From positions 124,001 through 188,000 of the forward strand of contig CAZVFC010000002.1 of the NCBI GenBank assembly GCA_964625855.1: a DNA stretch of 64,000 bases. Reading direction: 5' to 3'. Positions within the stretch are counted from its first letter, which is position 1, and every line of letters starts with the position of its first letter. The notes under the pieces were generated by a model. It saw only the letters and a list, made by a program, of their open reading frames with translations. It ran no database searches and was not told the DNA's origin. Made by a program: the position numbers and the translations under genes. Shown here piece after piece: positions 24,919 through 33,772 of this stretch. Origin of the DNA: JAPLUA01 sp964625855. Lineage in GTDB: Bacteria; Verrucomicrobiota; Verrucomicrobiia; Limisphaerales; UBA8199.

Positions 24919-25083
24919 ATGGCGTTCAGATCCGAGAACGAACTTCAGGTGCTGACACTGTTTGCCTGGATAGCGGCCGCCCCCGCCGTTTGCTTTGTCG
25001 CCTTTCTGCTGTGGCGGAAGTTCGGACCCCGGCGCCGGCACCGGCGTCGTCGGAGCCGCATGAGACGCTATCTGGGAGAGTAA
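24919..25083 (+). CDS. Small single-pass membrane protein with Arg/His-rich tail, unknown
   Basis: Fifty-four residues from the ATG at 24919, starting 4 bases after the stop of a similar small protein, so likely translated from the same mRNA. A hydrophobic helix (LFAWIAAAPAVCFVAFLLW, residues about 14-32) is followed by a tail with many Arg and His (RRRHRRRRSRMRRYLGE). It converges on the DUF4159 gene at 25099, leaving 15 bases. It may be a real small protein, but only the hydropathy and spacing support it. Confidence 0.45.
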   Translation: MAFRSENELQVLTLFAWIAAAPAVCFVAFLLWRKFGPRRRHRRRRSRMRRYLGE

Positions 25084-25098
25084 GCCGGCCGCTTGCGG

Positions 25099-25800
25099 TC
25101 AGTGAGTGAGCGCGTACACGGCAATGTTGAGCGTAAGTTTCTGGCCGTCTTCGGGGCTGACACCCTTCCCTCGATTGCAACTGTTGTTGGCGCTGAAGGC
25201 GCAGCAGAGGCCGTCCTCGCACATCACGGCCACCAGGTTGCCCTGGTAAAACAGGCCCTCAAGCTGGATGTCCCGCGGCTCGTTTAGGCAGCGCACCCGG
25301 TCAATGCGGTAGAAGGAGCGGTAGATCAGATGATCGTAGGGAATCGCCTTCACTTTCTCATTGGCAAAGATTCGGCTGAACTCGCGCCGCCAGGCCTTTG
25401 GAAACCCCGGGCTCGTGCAGCAGCCTGAAGCGAAGAAGAAACCGCCGTGGCTCAGATACGTTCGCAGGGTTGCCACCTCCGTCTCCGTGAGCACAAAGTC
25501 ATTGTGCCCGTTCATGAAGAGGAACGGCGTCTCGAACAGGTCGGCATCGGTCAAACGCAGCTTTCGCTCCTCCTGGATTTTGAGCGTGGACGCCCGCGAC
25601 ACCAGGCGCATCAACTCCTGCCCCACCCCGCTGCAATCATTGCCGTCGTTCGAGCTGTACTTCACGCGGCCCATGAAGAACGTGGCCTGGCGGTCGTCCG
25701 CCGCCTGCCCTAAGGCGGCTGCGCCAATCGCGAACACGCAGAGAACGATGACGAAGGCCGTGAACAGTGAGTTGCGGGTCATTTTGGTTCGGCAGGCCAT
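25099..25800 (-). CDS. DUF4159-domain protein
   Basis: Last gene of the minus-strand MoxR/DUF58 operon. A strong ribosome-binding site, AGGAGG, lies 9 bases before the ATG at 25800, which fixes the start. An N-terminal hydrophobic segment (LFTAFVIVLCVFAIGAAALGQA) looks like a signal peptide. The body matches DUF4159: FFMGRVKYSSNDGNDCSG, LFMNGHNDFVLTETEVATLRTYLSHGGFFFASGCC and WRREFSRIF, a flavodoxin/glutamine-amidotransferase-like fold. The function is unknown; such proteins accompany BatA/VWA proteins in many Bacteroidota and Verrucomicrobiota. It is separated from the preceding VWA-like gene by 57 bp, so it has its own translation signal. Confidence 0.87.
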   Translation of the reverse strand: MACRTKMTRNSLFTAFVIVLCVFAIGAAALGQAADDRQATFFMGRVKYSSNDGNDCSGVGQELMRLVSRASTLKIQEERKLRLTDADLFETPFLFMNGHNDFVLTETEVATLRTYLSHGGFFFASGCCTSPGFPKAWRREFSRIFANEKVKAIPYDHLIYRSFYRIDRVRCLNEPRDIQLEGLFYQGNLVAVMCEDGLCCAFSANNSCNRGKGVSPEDGQKLTLNIAVYALTH

Positions 25801-25857
25801 ATAGGTATCCTCCTCAAAATCTGCAGTTCATAGGCGCCATTTCTGTTCGCAGTATCC

Positions 25858-28086
25858 TCACGCCAACCGCCATTTTTTGCGCAGCAGCCACTCGCCGCTC
25901 AGGCAGGCGACCACCAGCGCGAGCGCCCAGCCATTCACGCCCAGCGGACGGCGCATCTGTTTCCCTCGGCGAACCTGTTCGATCTTAGCCTTGATCTGCG
26001 CCACCAGGTCGGCGGTGTCGCGGCAGTCTTCTACCTTAACCGCCAGCCCATCGCTCACGGAGGCCCATTGCTGCAGCGTCTCCATGTTCCGGCCAGTGCT
26101 CTGGAACTCCACATTGACGTCACGCACTTCGATCGGTCGAGTGGCGATGGGCACCCTCAGGGCATCCGAAACGATGATAGTATAGACATCCGGCTTCTCG
26201 GCGCGGAACTTGAAATCCACCGGGTGCAACGGCTCCAGCTCGACGGCCTGCTCGCGCAAAAGGTTCTTCTGCCCATCCTCGGCACGGACGTAAAACTTGC
26301 GGCTGGGATCCACAATGTTCTTGGGATTGGGCAGCTTTTCCAAAACGACCTGGATATCCATCTGCGGATGCAACTCCTGGTCCGCCAAATGAATGGATAC
26401 ATCCTGCCGGCCCACCTCGCTCAGGAACCGGAAGAACTGCCGCCAGAAGCGGTCGAATTGCTGCGGTTCCGAATCCTTGGCCAGCCGCCAGCGCCAAAAG
26501 TTCTGGATGCACAGCACGGCCGACAAACCCGCCCCGTAGCGCTGAGATGCCATCAGGATGCGGCGGCCTCGGGGTCCTTCCTCGCTCTGGTGAACCGCCC
26601 AGACCTGCGCTCCCGGTTTGGCGGCATCCACGCGCCCGTATTGAGTGAAGCTCGGCAACTGCGCCCACGCTTCGCGCATTGGCCGATTATCGGCGATCTG
26701 GAAAACCGGATGCTGGACGGCCTCATCCGTCAGCTCGATACGAAATGGCCGGTCCAGCCCCTGCACCCCCCGGCTGGCGGCGAACACCACCGGCAACAAC
26801 TGCTCGAGCCGGCTGTTCTGCCAGGTGCTGTCGAACGTCGTCGGACCGCCAATCATCAGTACGCCCCCGCCGAGCTCGCCGCAAAAGCGGGCCAGGACTT
26901 CCTGCTGCCCCGGCGTCAGATCCGCCGGACGCAGGTTCGACAGCACCACGACCCGGAAGGGGGCTAGTTCTTCGAGCGACGTGGGGAAGCCGCTCATCAG
27001 CTCCCCCGCACCCTCAACGTTCTGCCGAAACACGGATTGCTTGGAGGTGCGGGTCAAGCCGGTCAGCTTGATGGTTTGGTCGTTGCGCAGCGCGAGCCCG
27101 ACGAACTTGTAGTCCCAGGTCAGGGCTCCCTGAATGTAGAGCACCCGCAGTTCCTTTTCGTCGGAAACACGCACCGCCGTGTTTCCCAGCATGTTCACGC
27201 ACTTGAGGTTCGGGAGATTCGGCGGAAGCAATTGGACCGCGTAATTGTGGACACCCTGCTTGTCCTCGGTAATCGGGAAGCTCTCCAGCCACGTGCGCGA
27301 GCCTTTGCCCGGCGCCACACTTTTCTTCTGGTGCATCTGACCGTCACGAAAGAGCAGCAGGTCAAAGGCAGGCAGGTCTTCCGCGTTAATTACTTCGAGC
27401 TGTGCAGCGATACTGAACGCGGTCTTCGTCGAGACCGTGGAAGGCGCCTCCACCTCCCGCAAAGACAGGGTGCGCACCCCCTGGTCGTCGCCAAAGCCGA
27501 CGCCGATGAACGGTACGCGCGCGTCCACCAGGGCCGTCAGCGCGCGCGTGTTGTCTGCGCTCTCATTGACGATGCCGTCGGTCAGAACGATCACGGCGAG
27601 CGGCGGCTGAGCGGACGTGCCCACCGCCTGCGCCACGGCTCCGCCGAGATTGGTCCGCTTGCCGTTGGGCACGGCCGATGCCAGCTTCGGCCCGTCGGCA
27701 GTCTCGGCGCCCTGGTCAAAAAGCAGTGCCTGCACCGGCAGGTTGGCGCTTCTGAGGGCCGGTAGCAGCCTGTCCCGCAAGAACCCAAGCGTTTGCTGAT
27801 ATCGGCTGGTGTCCCGCTCCTCCAGGGACATGCTCTCGCTGCGGTCCATCAGCACCGCCACGGAGCGCGTCGCCGCTGCGGGGGGCTCCCGCGACAGCCA
27901 AACCGGGCGGGCAGCCAGGACGAGCAGCACGAGCAAAGCGAGTCCTCGCAACGCGCACAGAGTCAGGATTCGAGCTGGCGGGAGCCCCCGCCGACGCAGC
28001 CGCCAAACCGATAAAGCCAGCGCGGCGAGCAGAGGAAACGCCAGGAACCACGCGAGCGGGAATTCGAAGAAGATAGCCCCGCTCAT
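25858..28086 (-). CDS. VWA-like membrane protein with glutamine-amidotransferase-like domain
   Basis: A 742-residue inner-membrane protein. Two helices lie at the N-terminus (FPLAWFLAFPLLAALALSVW and LCALRGLALLVLLVLAARPVW) and one at the C-terminus (GWALALVVACLSGEWLL). The von Willebrand A-like domain begins with VAVLMDRSESMSL, a DxSxS metal-site motif, and continues with VIVLTDGIVNES. A later part (FRVVVLSNLRPADLTPGQQEVLARFCGELGGGVLMIGGPTTF) resembles the class I glutamine-amidotransferase-like fold, seen in BatA-linked proteins; the catalytic Cys is absent. The remaining periplasmic portion is Ig-like. The start overlaps the stop of the DUF4175-like gene by 4 bases (ATGA), so translation is coupled. 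In related operons these proteins work with MoxR and DUF58 proteins; the molecular role is not established. Confidence 0.85.
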   Translation of the reverse strand: MSGAIFFEFPLAWFLAFPLLAALALSVWRLRRRGLPPARILTLCALRGLALLVLLVLAARPVWLSREPPAAATRSVAVLMDRSESMSLEERDTSRYQQTLGFLRDRLLPALRSANLPVQALLFDQGAETADGPKLASAVPNGKRTNLGGAVAQAVGTSAQPPLAVIVLTDGIVNESADNTRALTALVDARVPFIGVGFGDDQGVRTLSLREVEAPSTVSTKTAFSIAAQLEVINAEDLPAFDLLLFRDGQMHQKKSVAPGKGSRTWLESFPITEDKQGVHNYAVQLLPPNLPNLKCVNMLGNTAVRVSDEKELRVLYIQGALTWDYKFVGLALRNDQTIKLTGLTRTSKQSVFRQNVEGAGELMSGFPTSLEELAPFRVVVLSNLRPADLTPGQQEVLARFCGELGGGVLMIGGPTTFDSTWQNSRLEQLLPVVFAASRGVQGLDRPFRIELTDEAVQHPVFQIADNRPMREAWAQLPSFTQYGRVDAAKPGAQVWAVHQSEEGPRGRRILMASQRYGAGLSAVLCIQNFWRWRLAKDSEPQQFDRFWRQFFRFLSEVGRQDVSIHLADQELHPQMDIQVVLEKLPNPKNIVDPSRKFYVRAEDGQKNLLREQAVELEPLHPVDFKFRAEKPDVYTIIVSDALRVPIATRPIEVRDVNVEFQSTGRNMETLQQWASVSDGLAVKVEDCRDTADLVAQIKAKIEQVRRGKQMRRPLGVNGWALALVVACLSGEWLLRKKWRLA

Positions 28087-30644
28087 TTCTCGGACAACTT
28101 CTGGAAGTATTTCTGGATGCGGCCGCGGTAGGCGGGCGGCAGCCGCGTTGGGTCAATGTTGGTCACCTCGGGCTTGTCTTCTTTGCGGGACATACGGTCG
28201 GCAGTCTCGACCGAGAAATGCTCCAGTTCGCTGATGAGCTTTCTGAGGTCCTCCAGTTCGATGGGCTTCTCGTCTTTGAACATCTGGTCCATCTTCAACA
28301 GCAGTTGCGTCGCGCGGTCATTGTTGCCGTAGCGAGACTTCATGCCGCTTTGCAGGTTGCCGAGCGCTTCCCGGCCTTGCTTGCACTGTTTGTCGCTCGA
28401 CATCTGACGTTTGTCCTCAAGCTGCGTCATCAGGCTCTGCAGCTTGGCCAGGCCCAGGTTGAAGCTCTCCTGCTCATCCGCCTTGAGCGAGTCGGTCTGC
28501 TGCGCCATCTGCATCGCTTTCGGTTCGCTGGCCTCGAATGCCTTGCTTACCCTGCTCAGGCCTTCCATGGCCTCACCGGACCGCTGCTTCTTGGCAGCCT
28601 CGTCCTGCGCTTGCTGCACCCGGGTCAGTTTCGCATCCAGCTCCACCTTGTTCTGCCCGCTCAAGGCATCGCGCAAGGGCTGGCCAAACGCGTCGCGGGT
28701 CGGCTCCTGCTCAGCCACCTTCTTGAGCTGGTTGACGGTTTCGCGCGCCTCGCCCGCCGTCTGATGGAGGTCCGCGTCGGAAACCTGTTTGCCCGCACCC
28801 TCGCCGGGATTGGCACACTTGCCCAAGGTCTGGATCTGTCGGTCGAGCATCTGCTTCAACCGGTACGCGTGCGCAAGCTGCTGCTCCGCCGACCGGTTGC
28901 GCATCGCGTCATTGAGTTTCGCCAACTCCTGGGTAGCCCTCTGGGTGGCCGCGCGCGCGCTGGTGCTCTTCTTCTGCAGCGACTCCGCCGCCTTGGTCAT
29001 GGCCTCCTGGGCCTGCTGCGATTCCTGCTGCGCGCCTTTGAAGACCTGCGGGTGCTGTTGTGCAAACTCCTCGAGCGACTGCGCCAACTCCTGCTCCTGC
29101 TGGCCCAGCCTGGCCAAATCGCTGCGCGGGATACCAGCCTGGCGCTCCAGGTTACGCTGCTGCTCCAGCGTCTTCTGCACGAACTCCTGCGCCGCCTTAG
29201 CCTCGTTCCGAAACTCAGCCATCTCATTCAGCTTCTTTCCCGAATCGGCGACCGGGGCAGGCTCCTCGTCTTTCGGTTCCTCGAACGCTTTTGGGTTCTC
29301 GCTGACCGCTTTCTGGAACATCTTCCGGGCCGCAACGAGTTCCGCCAGGGCGCTGCGCTCACGGCTTTGCGCTTCGTTCATCACATTGTCCTGGAGCAGC
29401 TTGCTGGCACGGTCGAGTGACTTCTCGGCCTTGGCCAGGTTATCCAGGGCCTCCCCAATGGGCTTGTTTTCCATCTCAGCCGCCATCTTGGCGTAGAGAT
29501 GCTGGGTCGAATCGCTCAAGTCACCCTCCGCTTCGGACAGCTTCTTGCGGTCCTGCTCCTGCAGTTTCTCCTGGGCCTGGGGGTTCTGGATATGCTGATG
29601 CGTTTGCCGGATAACATGTTGTTGCTGGCTAATCAGGGTCGAAATCTCGTTCAAACACTCGTAGGCCTGCCCGCTTTCACCGCCGGGCATCTTCAAGATG
29701 TCCTCACGGAAGGGGCGGACCTCCAGGAAATAGACTACGGAGGCATACGAGTTGGCCTTCTCGGTGTTGGCCTTGGCGTAATAGGTCATCACATCCCAAT
29801 CGGAGAGGCGCATCTCATCCATATAGACGGTCGGTTGATAGACTGCATAGCGCGGCTCAGCCGGCGGCGAAAGTTCGTGCGGCGTCTCTCCTGCCCCGTT
29901 GATGGTGGAGAACCAGGCAACTTTGCTCAGGGCCTGGTTCGCTGCCGCCTCGATCTGCAGCGGCACCACATCCACCTTGGTGACCCGCAAGTCCGCGCCG
30001 GGATCGGTAATGCGAACCTCACCCCAGGCTTGCTGCTGCTCGACATTGTTGGTGGCGGGCAGAGCCAGGTCCAGAGGTGTTTCCGGCCGCACCGGCTCCA
30101 CCTTTTTCGCGGCTTCGGCCGCCAGCAAGCGGGCCCAAGGGGAATAGGCCTGATACATGGCGACTGTGACAGTCAGCATCACGATGAATGCAGCCATATA
30201 CCTCAGCGTGCGAGTTGCCGGGAAGGGCGAAGGAGAGCTCCTTGTGGCAATGACGGCCTGGGTTTGCCGGGCAATGCGGCGGGCAAAGGACTGCGCCCGG
30301 GCATCACCGCGGCGACGTTCCAGAAACAACAGCGTGTTCAACCGGTCCAGGAGGCGCCGGTCCACCCGTTCCACCGCTGCTGCCAGCCACCCGCGCTCCG
30401 GCGTGCCGGCCATGACACTGATGATAATTACAGCCCAGGCGATAAACCCCACAACACCCAGCAACGCGAAGAAGGTTGAAGCCAGTGACTTGCTGGTGAC
30501 CCAGCCCAACAGCATCGCCCCGCCAAACAACAGGATCAACAGACACAGGATGCCGCCCAGCACGAAGCTGTGCTGCAAGAACTTCAGCCACTTCCAGCGG
30601 AATTCCGCGCGGTTCAGGCTCGTCTCGACTACCGTAAAACTCAT
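28083..30644 (-). CDS. DUF4175-like membrane protein with long coiled coil
   Basis: An 853-residue protein with three N-terminal membrane helices (LGGILCLLILLFGGAMLLGW, TFFALLGVVGFIAWAVIIISV and YMAAFIVMLTVTVAMY). A periplasmic Ig-like part follows (residues about 165-310). Then comes a very long, Gln/Glu/Lys/Ala-rich coiled coil (about residues 330-820) with heptad character such as EQDRKKLSEAEGDLSDS and GQQEQELAQSLEEFAQQ. The arrangement fits DUF4175-type proteins found in these operons. It ends with the ATGA overlap to the VWA-like gene. Upstream, a 127-bp gap separates it from the BatA protein. Role unknown; the coiled coil could span the periplasm or scaffold the complex. Confidence 0.82.
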   Translation of the reverse strand: MSFTVVETSLNRAEFRWKWLKFLQHSFVLGGILCLLILLFGGAMLLGWVTSKSLASTFFALLGVVGFIAWAVIIISVMAGTPERGWLAAAVERVDRRLLDRLNTLLFLERRRGDARAQSFARRIARQTQAVIATRSSPSPFPATRTLRYMAAFIVMLTVTVAMYQAYSPWARLLAAEAAKKVEPVRPETPLDLALPATNNVEQQQAWGEVRITDPGADLRVTKVDVVPLQIEAAANQALSKVAWFSTINGAGETPHELSPPAEPRYAVYQPTVYMDEMRLSDWDVMTYYAKANTEKANSYASVVYFLEVRPFREDILKMPGGESGQAYECLNEISTLISQQQHVIRQTHQHIQNPQAQEKLQEQDRKKLSEAEGDLSDSTQHLYAKMAAEMENKPIGEALDNLAKAEKSLDRASKLLQDNVMNEAQSRERSALAELVAARKMFQKAVSENPKAFEEPKDEEPAPVADSGKKLNEMAEFRNEAKAAQEFVQKTLEQQRNLERQAGIPRSDLARLGQQEQELAQSLEEFAQQHPQVFKGAQQESQQAQEAMTKAAESLQKKSTSARAATQRATQELAKLNDAMRNRSAEQQLAHAYRLKQMLDRQIQTLGKCANPGEGAGKQVSDADLHQTAGEARETVNQLKKVAEQEPTRDAFGQPLRDALSGQNKVELDAKLTRVQQAQDEAAKKQRSGEAMEGLSRVSKAFEASEPKAMQMAQQTDSLKADEQESFNLGLAKLQSLMTQLEDKRQMSSDKQCKQGREALGNLQSGMKSRYGNNDRATQLLLKMDQMFKDEKPIELEDLRKLISELEHFSVETADRMSRKEDKPEVTNIDPTRLPPAYRGRIQKYFQKLSEK

Positions 30645-30771
30645 TTGGCTTCCTGCACTTTCTGGTCGGTCGTCATCAACCCCGCCACTGCCGGCTGCTC
30701 ACGCAGCCCAAAGCCGGCATTGGCCTCCTGTGCATGCTGCCTTGGTCTCTCATGCAACGTATTCAACACCG

Positions 30772-32817
30772 TTACCTCTTCGGCCGGAGCGGTTTGGTCT
30801 CCGCCAGGGCCATCTCCAGCAGCAACGTTATCAAACCTGCCAACACCATCCACCACCACCACCGCTGTTGCAAGACCGCGGCAAGGCTGATCCTGGCGTG
30901 CGCGGTGGACGCGGCAGCCTTTGCCGTCTCGGCAGGCAGGTTCACCCGCCAGATCTTCATAGCCTCGGGCGATTCCACATAGGCCAGTTGCGATTCCTTG
31001 GGAGAAGGATTGACGCTAAACACCTTCTCGACGTGCGGGCTGTCGTCCAAGGTCAGGGCATACAGCCCGGGCTTGTCCGGCATCCGGACTTGCGCCTTGC
31101 CCTGCTCGACCGGCACCCGGGCCAGGGTCTGCCGCTCGTCGCGCAGGACCATCTCGCGAGCTGCCGAGCCGGCAGGGGCAGGCAGCAGGCTGATCTCGCC
31201 CGGCTCAAAACTCGTTGGAGTGGGGTCCTCCGCGCGCGCGGTTTGCAGCGTCAGGTCGAGGAACGGAATGAAGGTCTGATCAACCGGCCATGAGGTATGC
31301 TCCCGGTCCAGCCCGAAGGCCGCCACGAAGAGTTTCCCTTGCAGCTTCGTCCCCTGGAAGAACAAGCCCGCGCCCTTCTCCGAGAAGATCAGAGGCAGCG
31401 CCTGGTTTCCCTTAAGTTGCACATACTTACCCACTTTGATGTCCATCAGGTTCCCGTAGTCCGGCGACAGAAAGGGATGGAAGATCGGATGATTGGAAAA
31501 GACGAACTGAAAGCGCTCGGCGGTGCCTTTGGGGGCCGTCACGGTGCCCTCCGCCTCGAAGCCGACTTCCCGCAGGAATCCGCTGATGGCCGGCGTCACT
31601 CGATTGACCAGCAGAAGGACACCCCGCCCGTTGATCAGGTAGCGCCAGAGCAACTTGCGCGCGTCCGATGACTGCAGGTAGTTGCTTTCGAGGCAAAGCA
31701 CGTCCGCGTCCTGATTCGCCGCCAGTTCCGCCGCCAGTTTGGCCGGCTCCAGCACTCGCGTCGCCCATTGGCCGCGCATAATGTCCGGCGAGAGTGCCAG
31801 GCGCAGATACGGCGATTGCGCGAGCAGCGCCACGTGGCCCTCGACCACGGGCGCCAGTGAAAAGAAGACGCGGTTGTCGCCCACCAGCGCGTCCGGCGCG
31901 CCTTCCACCGTGATTTCGCCGCGCAGCCAGGCGGCTGGTTCGGCCTCCCATTGGGCCTGAAGCAGGATGGTCTCGGGCTGCTTCTCCAACTCCACGGCGC
32001 GATTAAAGATGACCTGCTCATTGGCCCGCAGCACGACCGTGGCGGCCTTGGCCTCGCCCACATGGCTCAGCTTCGCTGTAAAGTTCACGAGCGACTTGTC
32101 CCCCAGGAAGATCCGCTGCACGCGCGGCTCGGATAGCGAGAGGTTAGGCAGCGACGAGGCCGCCGGTTTTGGCAAGTCAACCTGCACGCCACGCAGGAAA
32201 GGCGGTGTGCTCACATTCTCGCTCCACTGGTTCTCCTGGCTGTCGGCCAGCAGAATGATTCGCTTTTGATCGCCCAGCGAGTTGCTGAGCAGCGAGTTAG
32301 CCTGCCGAAACGCGGCCAGATAGGAGCCAAGCTGCGAAGAAGGCTCCAAGGCCTTCAGCTTCTCCTTCGCCCGAGCGCGTTCCTCGCCGAAAGACACAAC
32401 CACCCGCGGGATGGAGGTCAACTCGATGACAGCGATCTGGATGTTGCCGCCCGCCTTGCTCATCTCCCGCAGAAGCTGTTCCCGGTCGCGTGTGAAACCG
32501 TCGTTTGCCTGATGGCTCAGCGTGTTGTCGAGGATATAGACCCGGCTTTCCTTGATGGGAGCTGTGTCGGCCCCACGCAGATAGGGCCAGGCGAACGCAG
32601 CCACAACCATCAGCAGTCCCAGAACCCGCAGCAGGAACAACAATAGGTCGCGCAACCGCCATGGGCTTCGTCGCGGTTCGGGCTGGTCGTCCAGGAAGCG
32701 CAGCGCGGAGAACGGCACCAGGTTGGTCTCCCGCTTCCGCCGCAGATGCAGCCAGATGGGCGCCGCCACAGCCAGCGCGCCGAGCCAGAACCAGGGGTTG
32801 AGAAAGGACCAGGACAT
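30772..32817 (-). CDS. BatA-type membrane protein (N-terminal double-TM domain)
   Basis: The N-terminus is the aerotolerance BatA double-transmembrane domain: MSWSFLNPWFWLGALAVAAPIWLHLRRKRE, then PFSALRFLDDQPEPRRSPWRLRDLLLFLLRVLGLLMVVAAFAWPYL. A VWA-like segment follows (RVYILDNTLSHQAN, with the DxSxS motif degenerate) and a large periplasmic beta-rich part. A single C-terminal helix (WWWWMVLAGLITLLLEMALAE) returns to the membrane. At 681 residues it is typical. It lies 15 bp downstream of DUF58 in the operon. BatA-like proteins are linked by context to MoxR-dependent assembly or stress functions; this is family knowledge and not shown here. Confidence 0.87.
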   Translation of the reverse strand: MSWSFLNPWFWLGALAVAAPIWLHLRRKRETNLVPFSALRFLDDQPEPRRSPWRLRDLLLFLLRVLGLLMVVAAFAWPYLRGADTAPIKESRVYILDNTLSHQANDGFTRDREQLLREMSKAGGNIQIAVIELTSIPRVVVSFGEERARAKEKLKALEPSSQLGSYLAAFRQANSLLSNSLGDQKRIILLADSQENQWSENVSTPPFLRGVQVDLPKPAASSLPNLSLSEPRVQRIFLGDKSLVNFTAKLSHVGEAKAATVVLRANEQVIFNRAVELEKQPETILLQAQWEAEPAAWLRGEITVEGAPDALVGDNRVFFSLAPVVEGHVALLAQSPYLRLALSPDIMRGQWATRVLEPAKLAAELAANQDADVLCLESNYLQSSDARKLLWRYLINGRGVLLLVNRVTPAISGFLREVGFEAEGTVTAPKGTAERFQFVFSNHPIFHPFLSPDYGNLMDIKVGKYVQLKGNQALPLIFSEKGAGLFFQGTKLQGKLFVAAFGLDREHTSWPVDQTFIPFLDLTLQTARAEDPTPTSFEPGEISLLPAPAGSAAREMVLRDERQTLARVPVEQGKAQVRMPDKPGLYALTLDDSPHVEKVFSVNPSPKESQLAYVESPEAMKIWRVNLPAETAKAAASTAHARISLAAVLQQRWWWWMVLAGLITLLLEMALAETKPLRPKR

Positions 32818-32832
32818 GGATGCGTCGCGTAA

Positions 32833-33750
32833 CTACCTCAGCCGCTTCCGCTCCGCCAGGAAATGCGCTAGAGCCCGCCACGGATTCTCGTCCGTGCGCA
32901 CCACGCAATGCGACATCTCCAGGCCGCGGAACATTTCCCGGTGCGCCTCCATAAACGCATTGAACCGCGCCAGGTAGCTCTCCCGCGCCGTGGCCGGCGT
33001 CACCATCCGGCGAACTCCCGTTTCCAGGTCCTCGAACAGCCTGGGCTCGGTGAACGGGAATTCCACTTCATCCGGGTCCAGGACCTGGAAGATGATGACC
33101 TCGTGGCCGTGAAAGCGGAGTTGCTTGAACCCGAGTGCAACGTCCTCCGAGGGCTCCAGCAGGTCCGAGAAGAACAAGATAACGCTGCGGCGATGGACCA
33201 GGCGGATGGTGTGCTGGAGCAACCGCGAAAGGCAGGCGCCGCCCGCGGCCTGCAACGATTCAAGCTGCCGCAGCATCAGGCCAAACTGGTTAGGCCGCTG
33301 CGATGGCCGTATGAACTCCGGCACTTCACTCTCGCCGCTGAGAGTCACCATCCCTGCCGCGTCATTCTGCCTGAGGAGAAACCACGTCAACGCCCCCGCC
33401 AGCACCTTGGCGCATTCCAGCTTGGAGTCCCACGCCCTCTCGCCGCGGTAATTCATGGACGCGCTCGTGTCACAGACCACATAGAAACGGACATTGGTCT
33501 CCTGCATGTACCGCTTGATGCAAAGCCGGTCGCTGCGCGCGTAGAGCCGCCAATCCAGGTGCCGCAAATCGTCCCCGGGCTGGTAGTCGCGGTAATCGCT
33601 GAACTCGACGCTGAACCCGTGAAACGGACTGTCATGCAGCCCGTGGAGGAACCCCTCCATCACGTATCGCGCCTTGAAATCCAGCCCTTCCAAGGCCGCC
33701 AGCACCTTCGGGTCGAAACGCTCGGACAAGGATTGAGTGGCTGTGGGCAT
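32833..33750 (-). CDS. DUF58-domain protein
   Basis: The 305-residue soluble protein matches DUF58: GFSVEFSDYRDYQPGDDLRHLDWRLYARSDRLCIKRYMQETN is the signature block, followed by the VWA-like segment YVVCDTSASMNYRG with an intact DxSxS metal site and VILFFSDLLEPSED. No membrane helices are seen. In MoxR operons DUF58 is the invariant partner of the AAA+ ATPase and is thought to be the protein it acts on or with. It begins 22 bp after the moxR-like stop. Confidence 0.92.
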   Translation of the reverse strand: MPTATQSLSERFDPKVLAALEGLDFKARYVMEGFLHGLHDSPFHGFSVEFSDYRDYQPGDDLRHLDWRLYARSDRLCIKRYMQETNVRFYVVCDTSASMNYRGERAWDSKLECAKVLAGALTWFLLRQNDAAGMVTLSGESEVPEFIRPSQRPNQFGLMLRQLESLQAAGGACLSRLLQHTIRLVHRRSVILFFSDLLEPSEDVALGFKQLRFHGHEVIIFQVLDPDEVEFPFTEPRLFEDLETGVRRMVTPATARESYLARFNAFMEAHREMFRGLEMSHCVVRTDENPWRALAHFLAERKRLR

Positions 33751-33772
33751 GGGACCCTAAAGGGAAGTCGTT

